64,000 bases of DNA from Vibrio penaeicida (GCF_030689305.1 NZ_JAUYVM010000004.1:248001-312000), one strand, 5' to 3'. Shown: positions 53,006-62,770, numbered from the stretch's first letter. Numbers and translations are program-made. The notes: a model not told the origin generated them from the sequence alone.

Positions 53006-53638
53006 ATGAACTCCATGCGCTTAATTTTAAAAAATCGATTACTCGCTCTCTTGTCCATCAATTACATTGCTATTTTCGCTTTTTCTATGATTAGCCCAGC
53101 CTCATGGGCTGTTTGGACAGCAGAAATCATTCCGGTGATACTCGCATTTATTCTTATTGTTTTGACCTATCAAAAATTCCAATTTAGTAACACGGCTTAC
53201 CTATTTATGTTCGTATGGCTATTCATGCACACCATAGGCGCGAAATATACCTTTGCAGAAGTCCCATTCGATTGGTTTAACAACCTAATTGGATCGGAAC
53301 GTAATCATTACGATCGCGTGGCACACTATTCTATCGGATTTTGGGCTTACCCAATTGCTGAGTACTTGTATAGAAAAGGTCACGCCTCTCTTGTCATCTC
53401 ATCTTTATTTGGCTTGTTTGCAATAATGAGCGTGGCTGCGGCTTATGAGATCATAGAATGGTGGTATGCCGATCTAGCTGGCGGGGATGAGGGGATTGCG
53501 TTTTTAGGTTCACAAGGTGACATCTGGGATGCACAACGTGACATGCTGTGCGACACCTTGGGTGCAGTAACTGCTTTAGGGGTATTCTTATACAAATACA
53601 AGAGCCTCGAGAAGTCTTTTGCGGTCAACAAGGTTTAG
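53006..53638 (+). CDS. DUF2238 inner-membrane protein (YjdF-like)
   Basis: A 210-residue membrane protein with about six helices. The conserved tract YDRVAHYSIGFWAYP, then YEIIEWWYADLAGG, and GDIWDAQRDMLCDTLGA, identify the DUF2238/YjdF family. The conserved His, Glu and Asp residues in and between the helices suggest metal or proton handling, but the function is not known to me. AAGGTGAG precedes the ATG. Its stop overlaps the convergent cutA by 4 bases. Confidence 0.88.
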   Translation: MNSMRLILKNRLLALLSINYIAIFAFSMISPASWAVWTAEIIPVILAFILIVLTYQKFQFSNTAYLFMFVWLFMHTIGAKYTFAEVPFDWFNNLIGSERNHYDRVAHYSIGFWAYPIAEYLYRKGHASLVISSLFGLFAIMSVAAAYEIIEWWYADLAGGDEGIAFLGSQGDIWDAQRDMLCDTLGAVTALGVFLYKYKSLEKSFAVNKV

Positions 53639-53958
53639 CCAACGGTATTATTTTTCACCCATGCTAAATAGTCAGGCAGACCAGATTCGATTGGAAGCTG
53701 TACAATTTGCGGAACATCGTAGTTGTGCAGCTTCTTGATGGTGTTCTCGATTCTTTTGTAAAGTTTGGACTGAGTTTTAATTATCAGCAGTTGCTCGTCA
53801 TCTTGGCACACCTTGTCGTCCCATACATAGTAGCTCTCGATAGGCATAACTTGGATACAAGCCGATAATCTTTCGGAAAGTAAGCCATTAATGACCTTTC
53901 TCTTAACCACGTCATTATTGACGGTACTAAGTACAATACAAAATTCAGAGTCAGACAT
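53635..53958 (-). CDS. cutA: CutA divalent-cation tolerance protein
   Basis: A 107-residue CutA trimer subunit. LLSERLSACIQVMPIESYYVWDDKV and EEQLLIIKTQ-like pattern, then the conserved HNYDVPQIVQLPI. It was named for copper tolerance, though its precise role is debated. Length matches the family. It follows the zinc-ribbon gene on the same strand by 87 bases. Confidence 0.95.
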   Translation of the reverse strand: MSDSEFCIVLSTVNNDVVKRKVINGLLSERLSACIQVMPIESYYVWDDKVCQDDEQLLIIKTQSKLYKRIENTIKKLHNYDVPQIVQLPIESGLPDYLAWVKNNTVG

Positions 53959-54045
53959 TTAAGCGTTTTCCTTCTAAAGATTTTACGTTATTCCATTTTT
54001 TAACTTTTTGAGTGGCAAATGGCCAAACGTTGTTTTTCAAACATC

Positions 54046-54297
54046 TTATTTTGCAAACACTTTGCCGCCAATCATTTTGTTCGCAGGGACACCTAGAATG
54101 ATGGTTTGGCGTGCAAACTCTATCCCACAGTAGGGACATGTACATGATTTGTCCGTGTAGTCTTCAACTATCCTTTCGATAAAACATTTTACTAGGGATC
54201 CCTTCCCGCCCTTTCGATATTTGTAGAGCTTTGTTCGGCATTTTGAACAAAAAACATCAACCGTTTTTGTTGGTTGCTTTTTATTGGGTTTCGCCAC
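54046..54297 (-). CDS. Small zinc-ribbon protein
   Basis: An 83-residue protein starting at GTG 54297. Two CxxC pairs (CSKC near residue 17, CPYC near 54) form a zinc ribbon; a third cysteine pair lies between (KCFIER, SCTCPYC). Basic residues (KKQPTK, RKGGKGS) suggest nucleic-acid contact. I recognise similar unnamed vibrio proteins but no function. It is near cutA, on the same strand. Confidence 0.75.
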   Translation of the reverse strand: MAKPNKKQPTKTVDVFCSKCRTKLYKYRKGGKGSLVKCFIERIVEDYTDKSCTCPYCGIEFARQTIILGVPANKMIGGKVFAK

Positions 54298-54373
54298 GAT
54301 ACACTCGCTTAATGTTGGTTAGTATAGGTGTAAAGCAGTCCAGCTGCGGGGGCACTTATTACTGTGAGTTTGG

Positions 54374-55225
54374 CTAGTCTCGAGAAAAAAGTGTTAGCCC
54401 AATTCCGCCAAGCACTAAAACAGAAGATACTGCAAACCAGATTGTTATAGTTTCTCCTACAAATACAAGCCCCCCAAAAGCAGCGATTACTGGCACAGAA
54501 AGCTGCACTACACCGGCCTGAAGACCTGAAAGCTCTTTAACCGCCAGATACCATATTGCGTATCCAACACCTGAGGCAACACTTCCAGACAGTACTGCAT
54601 AAACAACACCCTCTTGCGTTGTACCACTCCAATCAATTATCCAAGGCAATACAAGAAATATTGGAATCGACGCCCCTATAAAATTGAGTTGTGTTGAAAT
54701 GAGAGGTGTTTGGCTGCTTTTACCATGCAGAGTATACCACCCCCAACATACGCCAGATATCGCCATAAGTGACGCGCTAGTGAAATCTGGCTGAGTAGTA
54801 CTAGGAAGAAGTAAAATGATTAAACCTGCAAAAGAAACAGTCATACCCACCAGTGCTAAAAAGCGCATTTTTACGCCTTGGACGAGTGACGTAAAGATAA
54901 TGGTAAGTTGCACCAACCCAAACAATATAAGCGCACCACTTCCTGTTGAAAGGTCAATATAGGCGTATGAAAAAGTAATGGCATAACCGAAAAGAAGAAG
55001 GCTGCCCTTGATACTGAATTCGTTTGAAAGCAATGAAGAACGTCTGGTTTTATTGCTTAGCATAACCAATACAAACAGTGTGATTGCACCGGAAACAAGC
55101 CGTATAGAAGTAAAAGTACCAGGGTCAATCTTTCCATCCGCTAATGCAAGTCTACAGAGCACCGAATTGCCCGCAAATGCGGTCATAGCAAAGAGTATAT
55201 AAAGTTGAGTTCGTATTGAGGGCAT
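54374..55225 (-). CDS. DMT-superfamily (EamA) transporter
   Basis: A 283-residue protein with ten membrane helices and two EamA repeats (about 5-135 and 145-280). It starts SIRTQLYILFAMTAFAGNSVLCRLAL. EamA proteins export amino acids or other metabolites; the substrate is unknown. ATG 55225 follows GGATTAGC. It is the next gene downstream of sgrR on the same strand, but a good terminator separates them. Confidence 0.88.
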   Translation of the reverse strand: MPSIRTQLYILFAMTAFAGNSVLCRLALADGKIDPGTFTSIRLVSGAITLFVLVMLSNKTRRSSLLSNEFSIKGSLLLFGYAITFSYAYIDLSTGSGALILFGLVQLTIIFTSLVQGVKMRFLALVGMTVSFAGLIILLLPSTTQPDFTSASLMAISGVCWGWYTLHGKSSQTPLISTQLNFIGASIPIFLVLPWIIDWSGTTQEGVVYAVLSGSVASGVGYAIWYLAVKELSGLQAGVVQLSVPVIAAFGGLVFVGETITIWFAVSSVLVLGGIGLTLFSRD

Positions 55226-55272
55226 CAAGCTAATCCATTCATCATGACTTAACTCATCATCGCCTTGTTACA

Positions 55273-55308
55273 ATTATAAAACCAGCCTATTTTCGCTGGT
55301 TTTATAAT
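55273..55308 (-). terminator. Terminator of sgrR
   Basis: ATTATAAAACCAGC and GCTGGTTTTATAAT form a perfect 14-bp stem with an 8-base loop. It lies about 100 bases past the sgrR stop and before the EamA gene. Confidence 0.65.
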
Positions 55309-55409
55309 CATATGGAATATACGCAAGTAGGGCAAGATACGTGGTACAGTGAAAGGCTATCTTTGTAACACTCTGAATTAGCGATGTTAATGAAGATCTT
55401 AGATAGAGC

Positions 55410-57116
55410 CTACTTCGATACATCTGGCATAACGGTATCTGGTTTCACCCATACGTTACTAAAATCAAACCACCCTAGCGCATTGGTTTTCGCATTTTGA
55501 AGAGAGCCACATTGATCTTTGCTTAATCCCATCCAGCCGTGAAACATTGGAATAATAACTTGGCTTTCTACGAGCTCTTTTCCCAACTGTTTTGCCGGAA
55601 ATGTGGTATTGGGTTCTGCGCGCCAAGTATTAATTAACGACCGCCACTTTTCGAACTGTTCAGGCTTGCACATATTATGAATGTCGCCATAACTTAAAAA
55701 CCATCCCAACAATCCATCATCTCGATTTGTGCTAATTCCCATTGGTTTTATCCAAATATCAATGTCTTCCATACGCTCTGGTTCTACATCGTATCGAATA
55801 TACTCAACGGTCAATCCGTCTTTTTTAAGCAGCTCCTCAATAGCTTTAGCGTACATTTTAAAACCAGGATGGAAACAGTGGTATGCCACTTTAACAACAG
55901 TATCCTTTGAAGGGACCGGTTCTGGAGGCACTGGGTGGCAGTGGAACCAACCGGGCTTTAGTCCATGGGCATGTAAAAGCCCTTGCTCCACAATCTTGTC
56001 TTTCGGCATCAGTTCGAATACGTTGAAGCAGTTTAAACGTGAACAAAAATAGTCTGCCCACCGCTTATCTTTCGCCAACCCGTGCTTTAAGTTCAATAAT
56101 AAATAGGTACAACCGGGGTCAAGTTCGACATCCTCATGATCGCGATGAGCCGGTTTAGTAGGGTGCTTGAGGCTGGGATAAACAAGTGTTGAATAGGTTT
56201 CGTCAATTACCCAAACCTCGACCTTATCGATGAGCGGTCTAAATCCAAAGTACCCATCAAAAGCTTCCAAAACTAACCGTTTATCATCATTAAGTAGCAC
56301 CCGATAAGGACCAGTGCCAATTGGCATACGATCCATTTGGTCATCTGGTAGTTGATTCGAAGGCAGTATTTTGGCTTTTGTTTCGGTGAGTAGTAACGGC
56401 AGGTGCCAGTCTGGCATCGAAAGATGGATATCAACAACGTAGGCGGACACGCCTTCAACCTTATCAATATGATCAAACATAGAACAACACGCTGAATGGG
56501 ACAAGCTTTGTACTACATCCTGCGACGTCAACAAATTACCGTTGTGGCAACGGACGCCCGGGCGAATGTAAAAACGCCAATGATTCGCAGTGATCATTTC
56601 CCAATCGTGCGCCAGATCACCTTGAACCTGTTCATTTTCATCAAGCTTAGTTAGACCTGAAAATACCTGCCTAATAATATGCTGTTCGGAACGACGTGTA
56701 GGTTTGTGGGGGTTTAGCATTTTCAGTGCGCGGTAATAAGGTAATCGCACCACCTGCTGACCTTCTTGATGCTGTAGCCCTAAATAATCTTGTATAACTT
56801 GGGTTAAGCGTGTGGCATCGCGCTCCAAAACATTAAGTGCTTGACCTATTTTCCCTTCTTCTAAATAGCGCTTGGCTAAGTTTTCACTCACGTCTTGTTT
56901 GTTTCTCCGAAAAAGGAGCTGAGAAAGCTTCCCCCTTCCAGCCGCAGGATGCCACTCTATCCAGCCTTCTTCTGCAAGTTTATTAAGTACAATTCGCGCA
57001 TTTCGGCGAGTACAAAACAATATTTCGGTGATGTCTTCTAATTGAACATTACTGTCGGTTCCATTGTAATGCTCGAATAACGTTTCAAATTGGCTTCGAA
57101 GGCGTGGGCTACTCAT
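55410..57116 (-). CDS. sgrR: SgrR-family transcriptional regulator
   Basis: A 568-residue protein with an N-terminal winged HTH (about 1-75; ITEILFCTRRNARIVLNKLAEEGWIEW) and a C-terminal SBP_bac_5-like solute-binding domain (about 160-568). In E. coli SgrR activates the sRNA SgrS under sugar-phosphate stress. Here the upstream gene is on the same strand 117 bases away, so there is no room for a divergent sgrS. The signal it senses is therefore open; many SgrR-like proteins in vibrios have no SgrS. Confidence 0.92.
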   Translation of the reverse strand: MSSPRLRSQFETLFEHYNGTDSNVQLEDITEILFCTRRNARIVLNKLAEEGWIEWHPAAGRGKLSQLLFRRNKQDVSENLAKRYLEEGKIGQALNVLERDATRLTQVIQDYLGLQHQEGQQVVRLPYYRALKMLNPHKPTRRSEQHIIRQVFSGLTKLDENEQVQGDLAHDWEMITANHWRFYIRPGVRCHNGNLLTSQDVVQSLSHSACCSMFDHIDKVEGVSAYVVDIHLSMPDWHLPLLLTETKAKILPSNQLPDDQMDRMPIGTGPYRVLLNDDKRLVLEAFDGYFGFRPLIDKVEVWVIDETYSTLVYPSLKHPTKPAHRDHEDVELDPGCTYLLLNLKHGLAKDKRWADYFCSRLNCFNVFELMPKDKIVEQGLLHAHGLKPGWFHCHPVPPEPVPSKDTVVKVAYHCFHPGFKMYAKAIEELLKKDGLTVEYIRYDVEPERMEDIDIWIKPMGISTNRDDGLLGWFLSYGDIHNMCKPEQFEKWRSLINTWRAEPNTTFPAKQLGKELVESQVIIPMFHGWMGLSKDQCGSLQNAKTNALGWFDFSNVWVKPDTVMPDVSK

Positions 57117-57207
57117 AATGAGGAAAACTCTCCAAAAAGAAAGAACAACAGATTTCCTTATTTTATCATTGCGCTCACCAAAGCACTACACCAAGAAAGC
57201 CTAACTG

Positions 57208-57243
57208 TATTCAGTAATTTAGATAATCATCAATTACTGAATA
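57208..57243. terminator. AT-rich perfect hairpin at the DUF3389 gene end
   Basis: TATTCAGTAATT and AATTACTGAATA form a perfect 12-bp stem around 12 bases. It includes the stop codon of the DUF3389 gene and lies 92 bases before the sgrR start. It may end transcription or act as an operator for SgrR. Confidence 0.5.
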
Positions 57244-57467
57244 TGGATCCCAATATGCTTCGAAAGTTCCTTAAGTTGCTCCTCATTATCAAGTTTTACC
57301 GACCACTTTGTTTCCGAACTATTAGAAGTTATAACATTGGCACCCTTCCCTATAAGTGTAATCGCATCAACCTGCGAGTGCAGCGTGGTACGGTGATCGC
57401 CATCAATCTTGACGACGATTTCGTGAAGTGTCGTTATTACTTTTCCGCTTTTAAAGGTGATAACCAT
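57234..57467 (-). CDS. Small vibrio protein (DUF3389 type)
   Basis: A 77-residue beta-rich protein starting MVITFKSGKVITTLHEIVVK, with VDAITLIGKGANVITSN and LDNEEQLKELSK. I place it in DUF3389 from memory. ATG 57467 overlaps the thioesterase stop (TAATG), showing translational coupling. There is no signal peptide and no known function. Confidence 0.75.
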   Translation of the reverse strand: MVITFKSGKVITTLHEIVVKIDGDHRTTLHSQVDAITLIGKGANVITSNSSETKWSVKLDNEEQLKELSKHIGIHIQ

Positions 57468-57910
57468 TAAACCGATCCTTTTCGAGCTTTTACTGCAATC
57501 GTTAAACGGCTGGTACAAATTAAACGGTCTTGCTCATCAACCAAATTTATTTGCCAAACCTGTGTTGAAATCCCTAAGTGCAATGGGTTTGCTGTTCCTG
57601 TTACTGTACCCTTTCGCACAGCCCGTACATGGTTGGCGTTAATATCTAAACCGACACAATAGCGTTCATCATCAACCGCAAAGTTAGCCGCAATAGAACC
57701 AAGCGATTCGGCTAACACAACAGACGCGCCGCCATGAAGCATGCCAAATGGCTGGTGAGTAATGGAACTTACTGGCATGGTCGCACTGATAGTACTCCCA
57801 GTGATCTCGGTATATACAATATTCAAATGTTCCATTAGCGTGTTTTTAGAAGACGCATTCAAAATGTCGAGACTGATGTCTTTCTTCCATATACTTTCTT
57901 GTTGTGTCAT
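57467..57910 (-). CDS. Hotdog-fold acyl-CoA thioesterase (YdiI/MenI-like)
   Basis: A 147-residue hotdog thioesterase. HQPFGMLHGGASVVLAESLGSIAAN has the catalytic Glu and HGG. Relatives are YdiI (MenI, menaquinone pathway) and EntH (YbdB). The role here is probably 1,4-dihydroxy-2-naphthoyl-CoA or general acyl-CoA hydrolysis. It is coupled to the DUF3389 gene and divergent from the M48 protease gene. Confidence 0.88.
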   Translation of the reverse strand: MTQQESIWKKDISLDILNASSKNTLMEHLNIVYTEITGSTISATMPVSSITHQPFGMLHGGASVVLAESLGSIAANFAVDDERYCVGLDINANHVRAVRKGTVTGTANPLHLGISTQVWQINLVDEQDRLICTSRLTIAVKARKGSV

Positions 57911-57975
57911 TCAAATTATCCTGCTTGAAGTGATATAATTTAAAAAAATCTGAAACATAAACATGGAGCCCGTTT

Positions 57976-58755
57976 ATGATGTTAAAACGGATTGCTATCG
58001 CTTTAACTGCTGCAACGATGATCGCATCTTGCACTACTTCGCCTACTGGTCGTGATCAGCTTCTTCTCTTTTCTTCAAATGATATGGCTAATTTAGGCGC
58101 CAGTTCATTCGAACAGATGAAACAAAAAGAAAAGATTAGCGATAATAGCAAAATTAACACGTATGTACGGTGCGTTACTGACTCCATAACAAAATCGATA
58201 CCAACTCAACTCAACTTTAAGGAATGGGAAGTCGTTGTATTTGTGAGCGATCAAGTTAACGCATTTGCGTTACCTGGCGGGAAAATTGGCGTCTACACTG
58301 GATTACTTAAAGTCGCAAAAAACCAAGACCAACTTGCAACCGTTATTGGACACGAAATAGCACACGTTTTAGCTGACCATGGTAATGAACGATTGTCTAG
58401 CTCGCAGCTAGCGAACGCAGGTTTGAAATTAACAAACATCAGTCTACAAAATTCAGAGTACCAAAGTTTAGCTATGGGTGTGCTAGGCATTGGCGTACAG
58501 TATGGGGTTTTAATGCCTTATGGTAGAAGCCAAGAGTCTGAGGCCGACATACTTGGGCTAGAACTAATGGCAAAAGCCGGATTCGATCCTTACCAAAGTG
58601 TTGAGCTCTGGAAGAATATGGCTGCTGCTTCTGGCGGAAGTAATCCACCGGAGTTGCTTTCAACCCACCCGTCAAATTCTACTAGGATCACTAACCTTTC
58701 AAATCAAATTAAAACACTAACTGGTACGATCAGTAACAAGCCAAATTGCACTTAA
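57976..58755 (+). CDS. M48-family metalloprotease lipoprotein (LoiP/YggG-like)
   Basis: A 259-residue predicted lipoprotein (lipobox IASC, Cys19) with an M48 peptidase domain: zinc motif HEIAH and the third ligand Glu in SQESEADILGLELMAKAGFDP. LoiP/BepA relatives act in outer-membrane quality control. It is shorter than BepA and has no TPR region, so LoiP-like is the closer fit. TGGAGC precedes ATG 57976 (a second ATG follows immediately). It is an envelope-quality enzyme next to the fadL-volA operon. Confidence 0.9.
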   Translation: MMLKRIAIALTAATMIASCTTSPTGRDQLLLFSSNDMANLGASSFEQMKQKEKISDNSKINTYVRCVTDSITKSIPTQLNFKEWEVVVFVSDQVNAFALPGGKIGVYTGLLKVAKNQDQLATVIGHEIAHVLADHGNERLSSSQLANAGLKLTNISLQNSEYQSLAMGVLGIGVQYGVLMPYGRSQESEADILGLELMAKAGFDPYQSVELWKNMAAASGGSNPPELLSTHPSNSTRITNLSNQIKTLTGTISNKPNCT

Positions 58756-58923
58756 GCTATTGATATAACAATTAATAAAGTGAAATTCATGCATAATATT
58801 TAACCCATCGACTCAATTATGTTAATTGGGTCACATATGTGTTTGTAATTTTTAGAATCCCTAGTAGTAATCCTTTCTTGCGTCGCATAAAATCCCACCC
58901 ACCTCTCATTTCATACTAATGAT

Positions 58924-58939
58924 TTAAACAACTGTTTAA
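58924..58939. promoter_or_regulatory. Palindrome upstream of fadL-volA
   Basis: TTAAACAACTGTTTAA is a 16-base near-palindrome (TTAAACA and TGTTTAA around AC), about 90 bases before fadL. It is a plausible binding site for a dimeric regulator but not a clear FadR consensus. The rest of 58756-59028 shows no gene. Confidence 0.35.
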
Positions 58940-59028
58940 CAAATCGGAAACATATCTCTAAGATTAACCGTAGCCAAAATGGCTAATCCCACTCATATAA
59001 ATACAAGTCTTACCCAAGGGGACCAAGG

Positions 59029-60279
59029 ATGAAAATTAAGCACTGCTCTCTGCTTACAATATCCATATTGTTTGCGTGTAATGTAAATGCAGCCGGATTC
59101 CAGGTTGCTGAGCACTCCGCTTCTGGTTTGGGGCGCGCATTTTCTGGTGAGGCTGCAGTAGCCGATAACGCCAGCGTACTTGCACGCAACCCAGCAGCGA
59201 TGACACTTTTTGAAAAAGCTCAAGCCTCTGGTGCTATTTCTATTGTCGACCCAGAAGTCGATGTGAATGACGTAACCAACAACCAATATTCCAAAGATGT
59301 TGCTCCAATGCAGTTTGTCCCTGCTTCTTATTACATCAGCCCAATCGATGATAAGTGGGCTTGGGGTGTAGGTCTTTTTACAACTTATGGTGTGGGCACG
59401 GATTACCCAGACACAATTGCAGCAGGCGATATGTCAGGTAATACTTCTCTTGCTTCTGTTAATCTAAACCCAAATATTGCCTACCGCGTTAACGAAAATT
59501 TCAGTGTAGGTGCAGGTGTAAACCTAGTTTATGCCATAGCAGAATTGGATCGCCATAAAGGTTCGTTATACCCATTTATTGGCGGTAGCGCGTCAGACAA
59601 ATTAATTTCAATGGAAGGTACAACCTTTGCGTTCGGTTGGAATATTGGTGCCCTATACGAAGTAAATGAAAACCATAGATTTGGTTTCGGTTATAGATCT
59701 TCAGTTATATTGGATTTTGACGATGGAAAATTCACTGATCACGGCGGTACAAGAGTTTCTGATTCGAGCAAAAATCCTGTCAAGGGCCAGCTAAAAATCG
59801 AGTTACCTGATATCGTTGAGTTATCGGGCTTTCATCAGCTAGACAGCCAATGGGCTGTACATTATAGCTGGCAACGCACCATGTGGAATAAATTCAAAGA
59901 ACTTAGAGCAACAAGCCCTGATTGTGATTTAAATGACGGGATCTGCTTCTTAAAGGAAGAGGATTATTCTGATAACAACCGCTATTCTGCTGGTGCAACA
60001 TATACAATGAATTCCGACTGGACTTTACGTGCTGGCTTAGCATTTGATGAACAAGCAGGAAAGACGACACTAAGTATCCCTGACTCTGATCGTATTTGGT
60101 ATTCAGCTGGTGCTACCTACGCCTACAGCGAAAATCTCACTTTTGATGCTGGTTTTGCTCTTGTTAAAAGCAAGAGCGGAACATTTAAAGAAACGAATGC
60201 TGGCGAGCAAGAGCTGACTTTTGAAAGCTCTGGTTCCGCTTACATTACTGCACTTCAAGTTAACTACACATTCAATTAA
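59029..60279 (+). CDS. fadL: FadL-family outer-membrane fatty-acid channel
   Basis: A 416-residue OmpP1/FadL protein. Signal peptide about 1-21 (NVNA cut), then the FadL start GFQVAEHSASGLGRAFSGEAAVADNASVLARNPAAMTLF with the conserved NPA, and beta strands to VNYTFN. It imports long-chain fatty acids across the outer membrane. AAGGGGACCAAGG precedes ATG. volA starts 14 bases after the stop, so they are an operon, as I recall from V. cholerae. Confidence 0.95.
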   Translation: MKIKHCSLLTISILFACNVNAAGFQVAEHSASGLGRAFSGEAAVADNASVLARNPAAMTLFEKAQASGAISIVDPEVDVNDVTNNQYSKDVAPMQFVPASYYISPIDDKWAWGVGLFTTYGVGTDYPDTIAAGDMSGNTSLASVNLNPNIAYRVNENFSVGAGVNLVYAIAELDRHKGSLYPFIGGSASDKLISMEGTTFAFGWNIGALYEVNENHRFGFGYRSSVILDFDDGKFTDHGGTRVSDSSKNPVKGQLKIELPDIVELSGFHQLDSQWAVHYSWQRTMWNKFKELRATSPDCDLNDGICFLKEEDYSDNNRYSAGATYTMNSDWTLRAGLAFDEQAGKTTLSIPDSDRIWYSAGATYAYSENLTFDAGFALVKSKSGTFKETNAGEQELTFESSGSAYITALQVNYTFN

Positions 60280-60293
60280 TCGAGGAATATCAG

Positions 60294-62747
60294 ATGTCTA
60301 AGAAATTCTCAATTAGCTTGCTTGCGTCTGCACTAATCCTTGTAGGATGTGGAAACGATAATAAAGTAACTGGCGATCCAACCAACAACCTAGAGCCCTA
60401 TCTTACGGAGTCCGTGAACAGGGCAACAACGATCAAATTTACCTTGCTAGGAAAAGACGCAAGTGTACCAGTACCTACTAACCTCTTTTTGAATCCAGAA
60501 GACGGTACTTTAAACATTCCATCTGGTGTCGACACTTCCATTTCGAACCCTCGAGTAGGAATGGGCTATGCAGATGGTTTTTCGACTTCAACACCAATTT
60601 ATATATCACTTGAAGGCAAGGGCTTGGCTTCCCAAACTGTCTCTTCTGGTGTTCGAGTTTTTAAATTGGCGAAGAAACTGACAGACAAAACGCTAGTTCC
60701 TACTGACGTTACAGAGTTGACTTTCGGCGTGCATTTTGTCGCTCAATCTGTAGCCAAAGCCAAGGATGATAGTGATAGTACGTTGATTATAGTACCTATC
60801 AAACCATTTGATGAAAAGTCTGAGTACATGTTTGTTCTTACCGACGACATTTCAGACTCAGATGGTAATGCAATCGGAACATCTCAAAGCTATGCAAGCC
60901 TAAAAACATCTACGGTTACCTATAAATCAGGTAGCCTTGCAAGTGCGCAAGCTTTGATTAAAGGACAAGAAAAAATCGCTGCCTTAAAAGGCATAGATGC
61001 AACTAAAATTGTTTACAGCGCTTGGTTTTCAACACAGTCTGTGGGCGATGTTCTATTTTCCACTACGGCTAAGTTAGCCGGTTATCGTGATAGCTTGGCA
61101 GCACTTTGGAAAGATTCGGCAAATCCAAACTCTTCTGATCTAAGCGCAGTTTATGGAATGACATTTGGAACTACGTCATTATTTTCTACCGCATTATCTA
61201 ACGATTATGCATTCACAAAATACGTGGCGGATGGTGATGCTACAAAATCGAGTGCATTACGCACAGGCATTCAAACCATCTATACAGGCGGGTCAGTAAA
61301 CTTTGCCAATGTAAACGTTTCAAGAGGCACGGTTAAGCTCCCTTACTTCTTAGAGAGTTCACTTAGCAGCTTTTCTACTACGCCGTTTGAATCTGCAATG
61401 CCAAGCTTAGCGGTTATAAATAACGCACTTCAAGATGATGATTTGAAAGGCGTGATTGGGGCTCAATTGATTGCAAAGAACATCAACCCAACTCAATTAA
61501 CGAATCCAACTGAACAAGAAAAGCTAATTGGTTTGGACTTGAAAAAGCCTGATGGTAGCGCACTAGATTCATCACGCATAACAAGCCAATACTCATACGT
61601 ACCGAAGATCAAATCAGTTAAGGATGTTCCGTATATACTATTCACTCCAAATACAGTAAATGCGAGCACAGAGCTGGTAATTTATCAACATGGTATTACA
61701 TCAGCAAAAGAAAACTTGTATGCCTTTGCTGCTAATTTAACCGATCAAAACCTTGCTGTTATTGCTATCGATCACCCGCTTCACGGCGAAAGATCATTAA
61801 GTGACACAATTTCTGCAAACAACGATGCTTTGTACTATCTGAATCTTAAAGCACTACCAGTAGCACGAGATAATATGCGTCAAAGTATTTTAGATTTAAT
61901 CGGACTTAGAATTGCTTTAGGTAAAGCGAGCTTTGCTTCTACCCCGCTGGATGGAATTACCGTTTCAGACACTAATGTGAAACTACTTGGTCACTCGTTA
62001 GGCGGGATTACTGGATTTACATCCCTAGCAACGGCTCAAGCGGCATCAAGTGTTGTACCTGGCTCTGATAACTTCTTGAAATTTGGCTCTGGGGCTTATC
62101 CAAATGCAGGTGGGCATGTCGCTGAATTACTCTTTGCTTCGGAAAACTTTGGACCGCAGATCAAACATAACCTAGCAAAAGAAGCCGATAAATCTTACGC
62201 AAGTTATGCTGCAAGCTGTACATTTAAAGATGCAGTCTGCTACACCAACTTTGCAACTGCAAGCCCAAGCTCTGCAAAAGAAATTGAAGCTCAACTAATT
62301 CCATTCAAAGTCGCCGCTCAAACGCTGGTTGACACAGTCGATCCCTACTCCATAGCTTCAAGTACAGGCTATTTTGACAGCGGAAATGCGTTTCCAACGA
62401 TGCTTGTTCAATCCGATGGTGATAAAACTGTACCTAACAACGGATACACAGAGCAGGATCCTACTAAAACGCCGCTTTCCCCTACAGCTGCATTTGTTGG
62501 AACAGAAGCATTCGCCACAAAACTTGGTCTAACTTCTATTACTAGCTCTTCAAATACTACGTATACAGGCTCTAGACCCTTTGTTCAATTTAACGGAACA
62601 GCTAGCCACTCGAGCTTGATTGGTCCTAGGGAAGACAACTCCGATGTTACTCATGTACTAGAAACAAGAAAAGTTGTTGCTGATTTCTTGGAAAACGACG
62701 GTCTAACTACCGCGGTAGTCAATACGCCAGTCTCTGTTCTTGAATAA
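60294..62747 (+). CDS. volA: VolA-type surface lysophospholipase lipoprotein
   Basis: An 817-residue predicted lipoprotein (lipobox LVGC, Cys19) with an Ig-like N-terminal half and an alpha/beta-hydrolase half. The nucleophile is Ser568 in LLGHSLGGITGF; VIYQHGITSAKENLY and AIDHPLHGERS precede it. VolA of V. cholerae is a surface-exposed outer-membrane lysophospholipase that frees fatty acids for FadL to import; here fadL is directly upstream. Asp and His partners are probably in QSDGDKTV and THVLETRK. A UUCG-loop terminator follows. Confidence 0.9.
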   Translation: MSKKFSISLLASALILVGCGNDNKVTGDPTNNLEPYLTESVNRATTIKFTLLGKDASVPVPTNLFLNPEDGTLNIPSGVDTSISNPRVGMGYADGFSTSTPIYISLEGKGLASQTVSSGVRVFKLAKKLTDKTLVPTDVTELTFGVHFVAQSVAKAKDDSDSTLIIVPIKPFDEKSEYMFVLTDDISDSDGNAIGTSQSYASLKTSTVTYKSGSLASAQALIKGQEKIAALKGIDATKIVYSAWFSTQSVGDVLFSTTAKLAGYRDSLAALWKDSANPNSSDLSAVYGMTFGTTSLFSTALSNDYAFTKYVADGDATKSSALRTGIQTIYTGGSVNFANVNVSRGTVKLPYFLESSLSSFSTTPFESAMPSLAVINNALQDDDLKGVIGAQLIAKNINPTQLTNPTEQEKLIGLDLKKPDGSALDSSRITSQYSYVPKIKSVKDVPYILFTPNTVNASTELVIYQHGITSAKENLYAFAANLTDQNLAVIAIDHPLHGERSLSDTISANNDALYYLNLKALPVARDNMRQSILDLIGLRIALGKASFASTPLDGITVSDTNVKLLGHSLGGITGFTSLATAQAASSVVPGSDNFLKFGSGAYPNAGGHVAELLFASENFGPQIKHNLAKEADKSYASYAASCTFKDAVCYTNFATASPSSAKEIEAQLIPFKVAAQTLVDTVDPYSIASSTGYFDSGNAFPTMLVQSDGDKTVPNNGYTEQDPTKTPLSPTAAFVGTEAFATKLGLTSITSSSNTTYTGSRPFVQFNGTASHSSLIGPREDNSDVTHVLETRKVVADFLENDGLTTAVVNTPVSVLE

Positions 62748-62770
62748 TCTTGAGTCTTTGTAATATTCGT

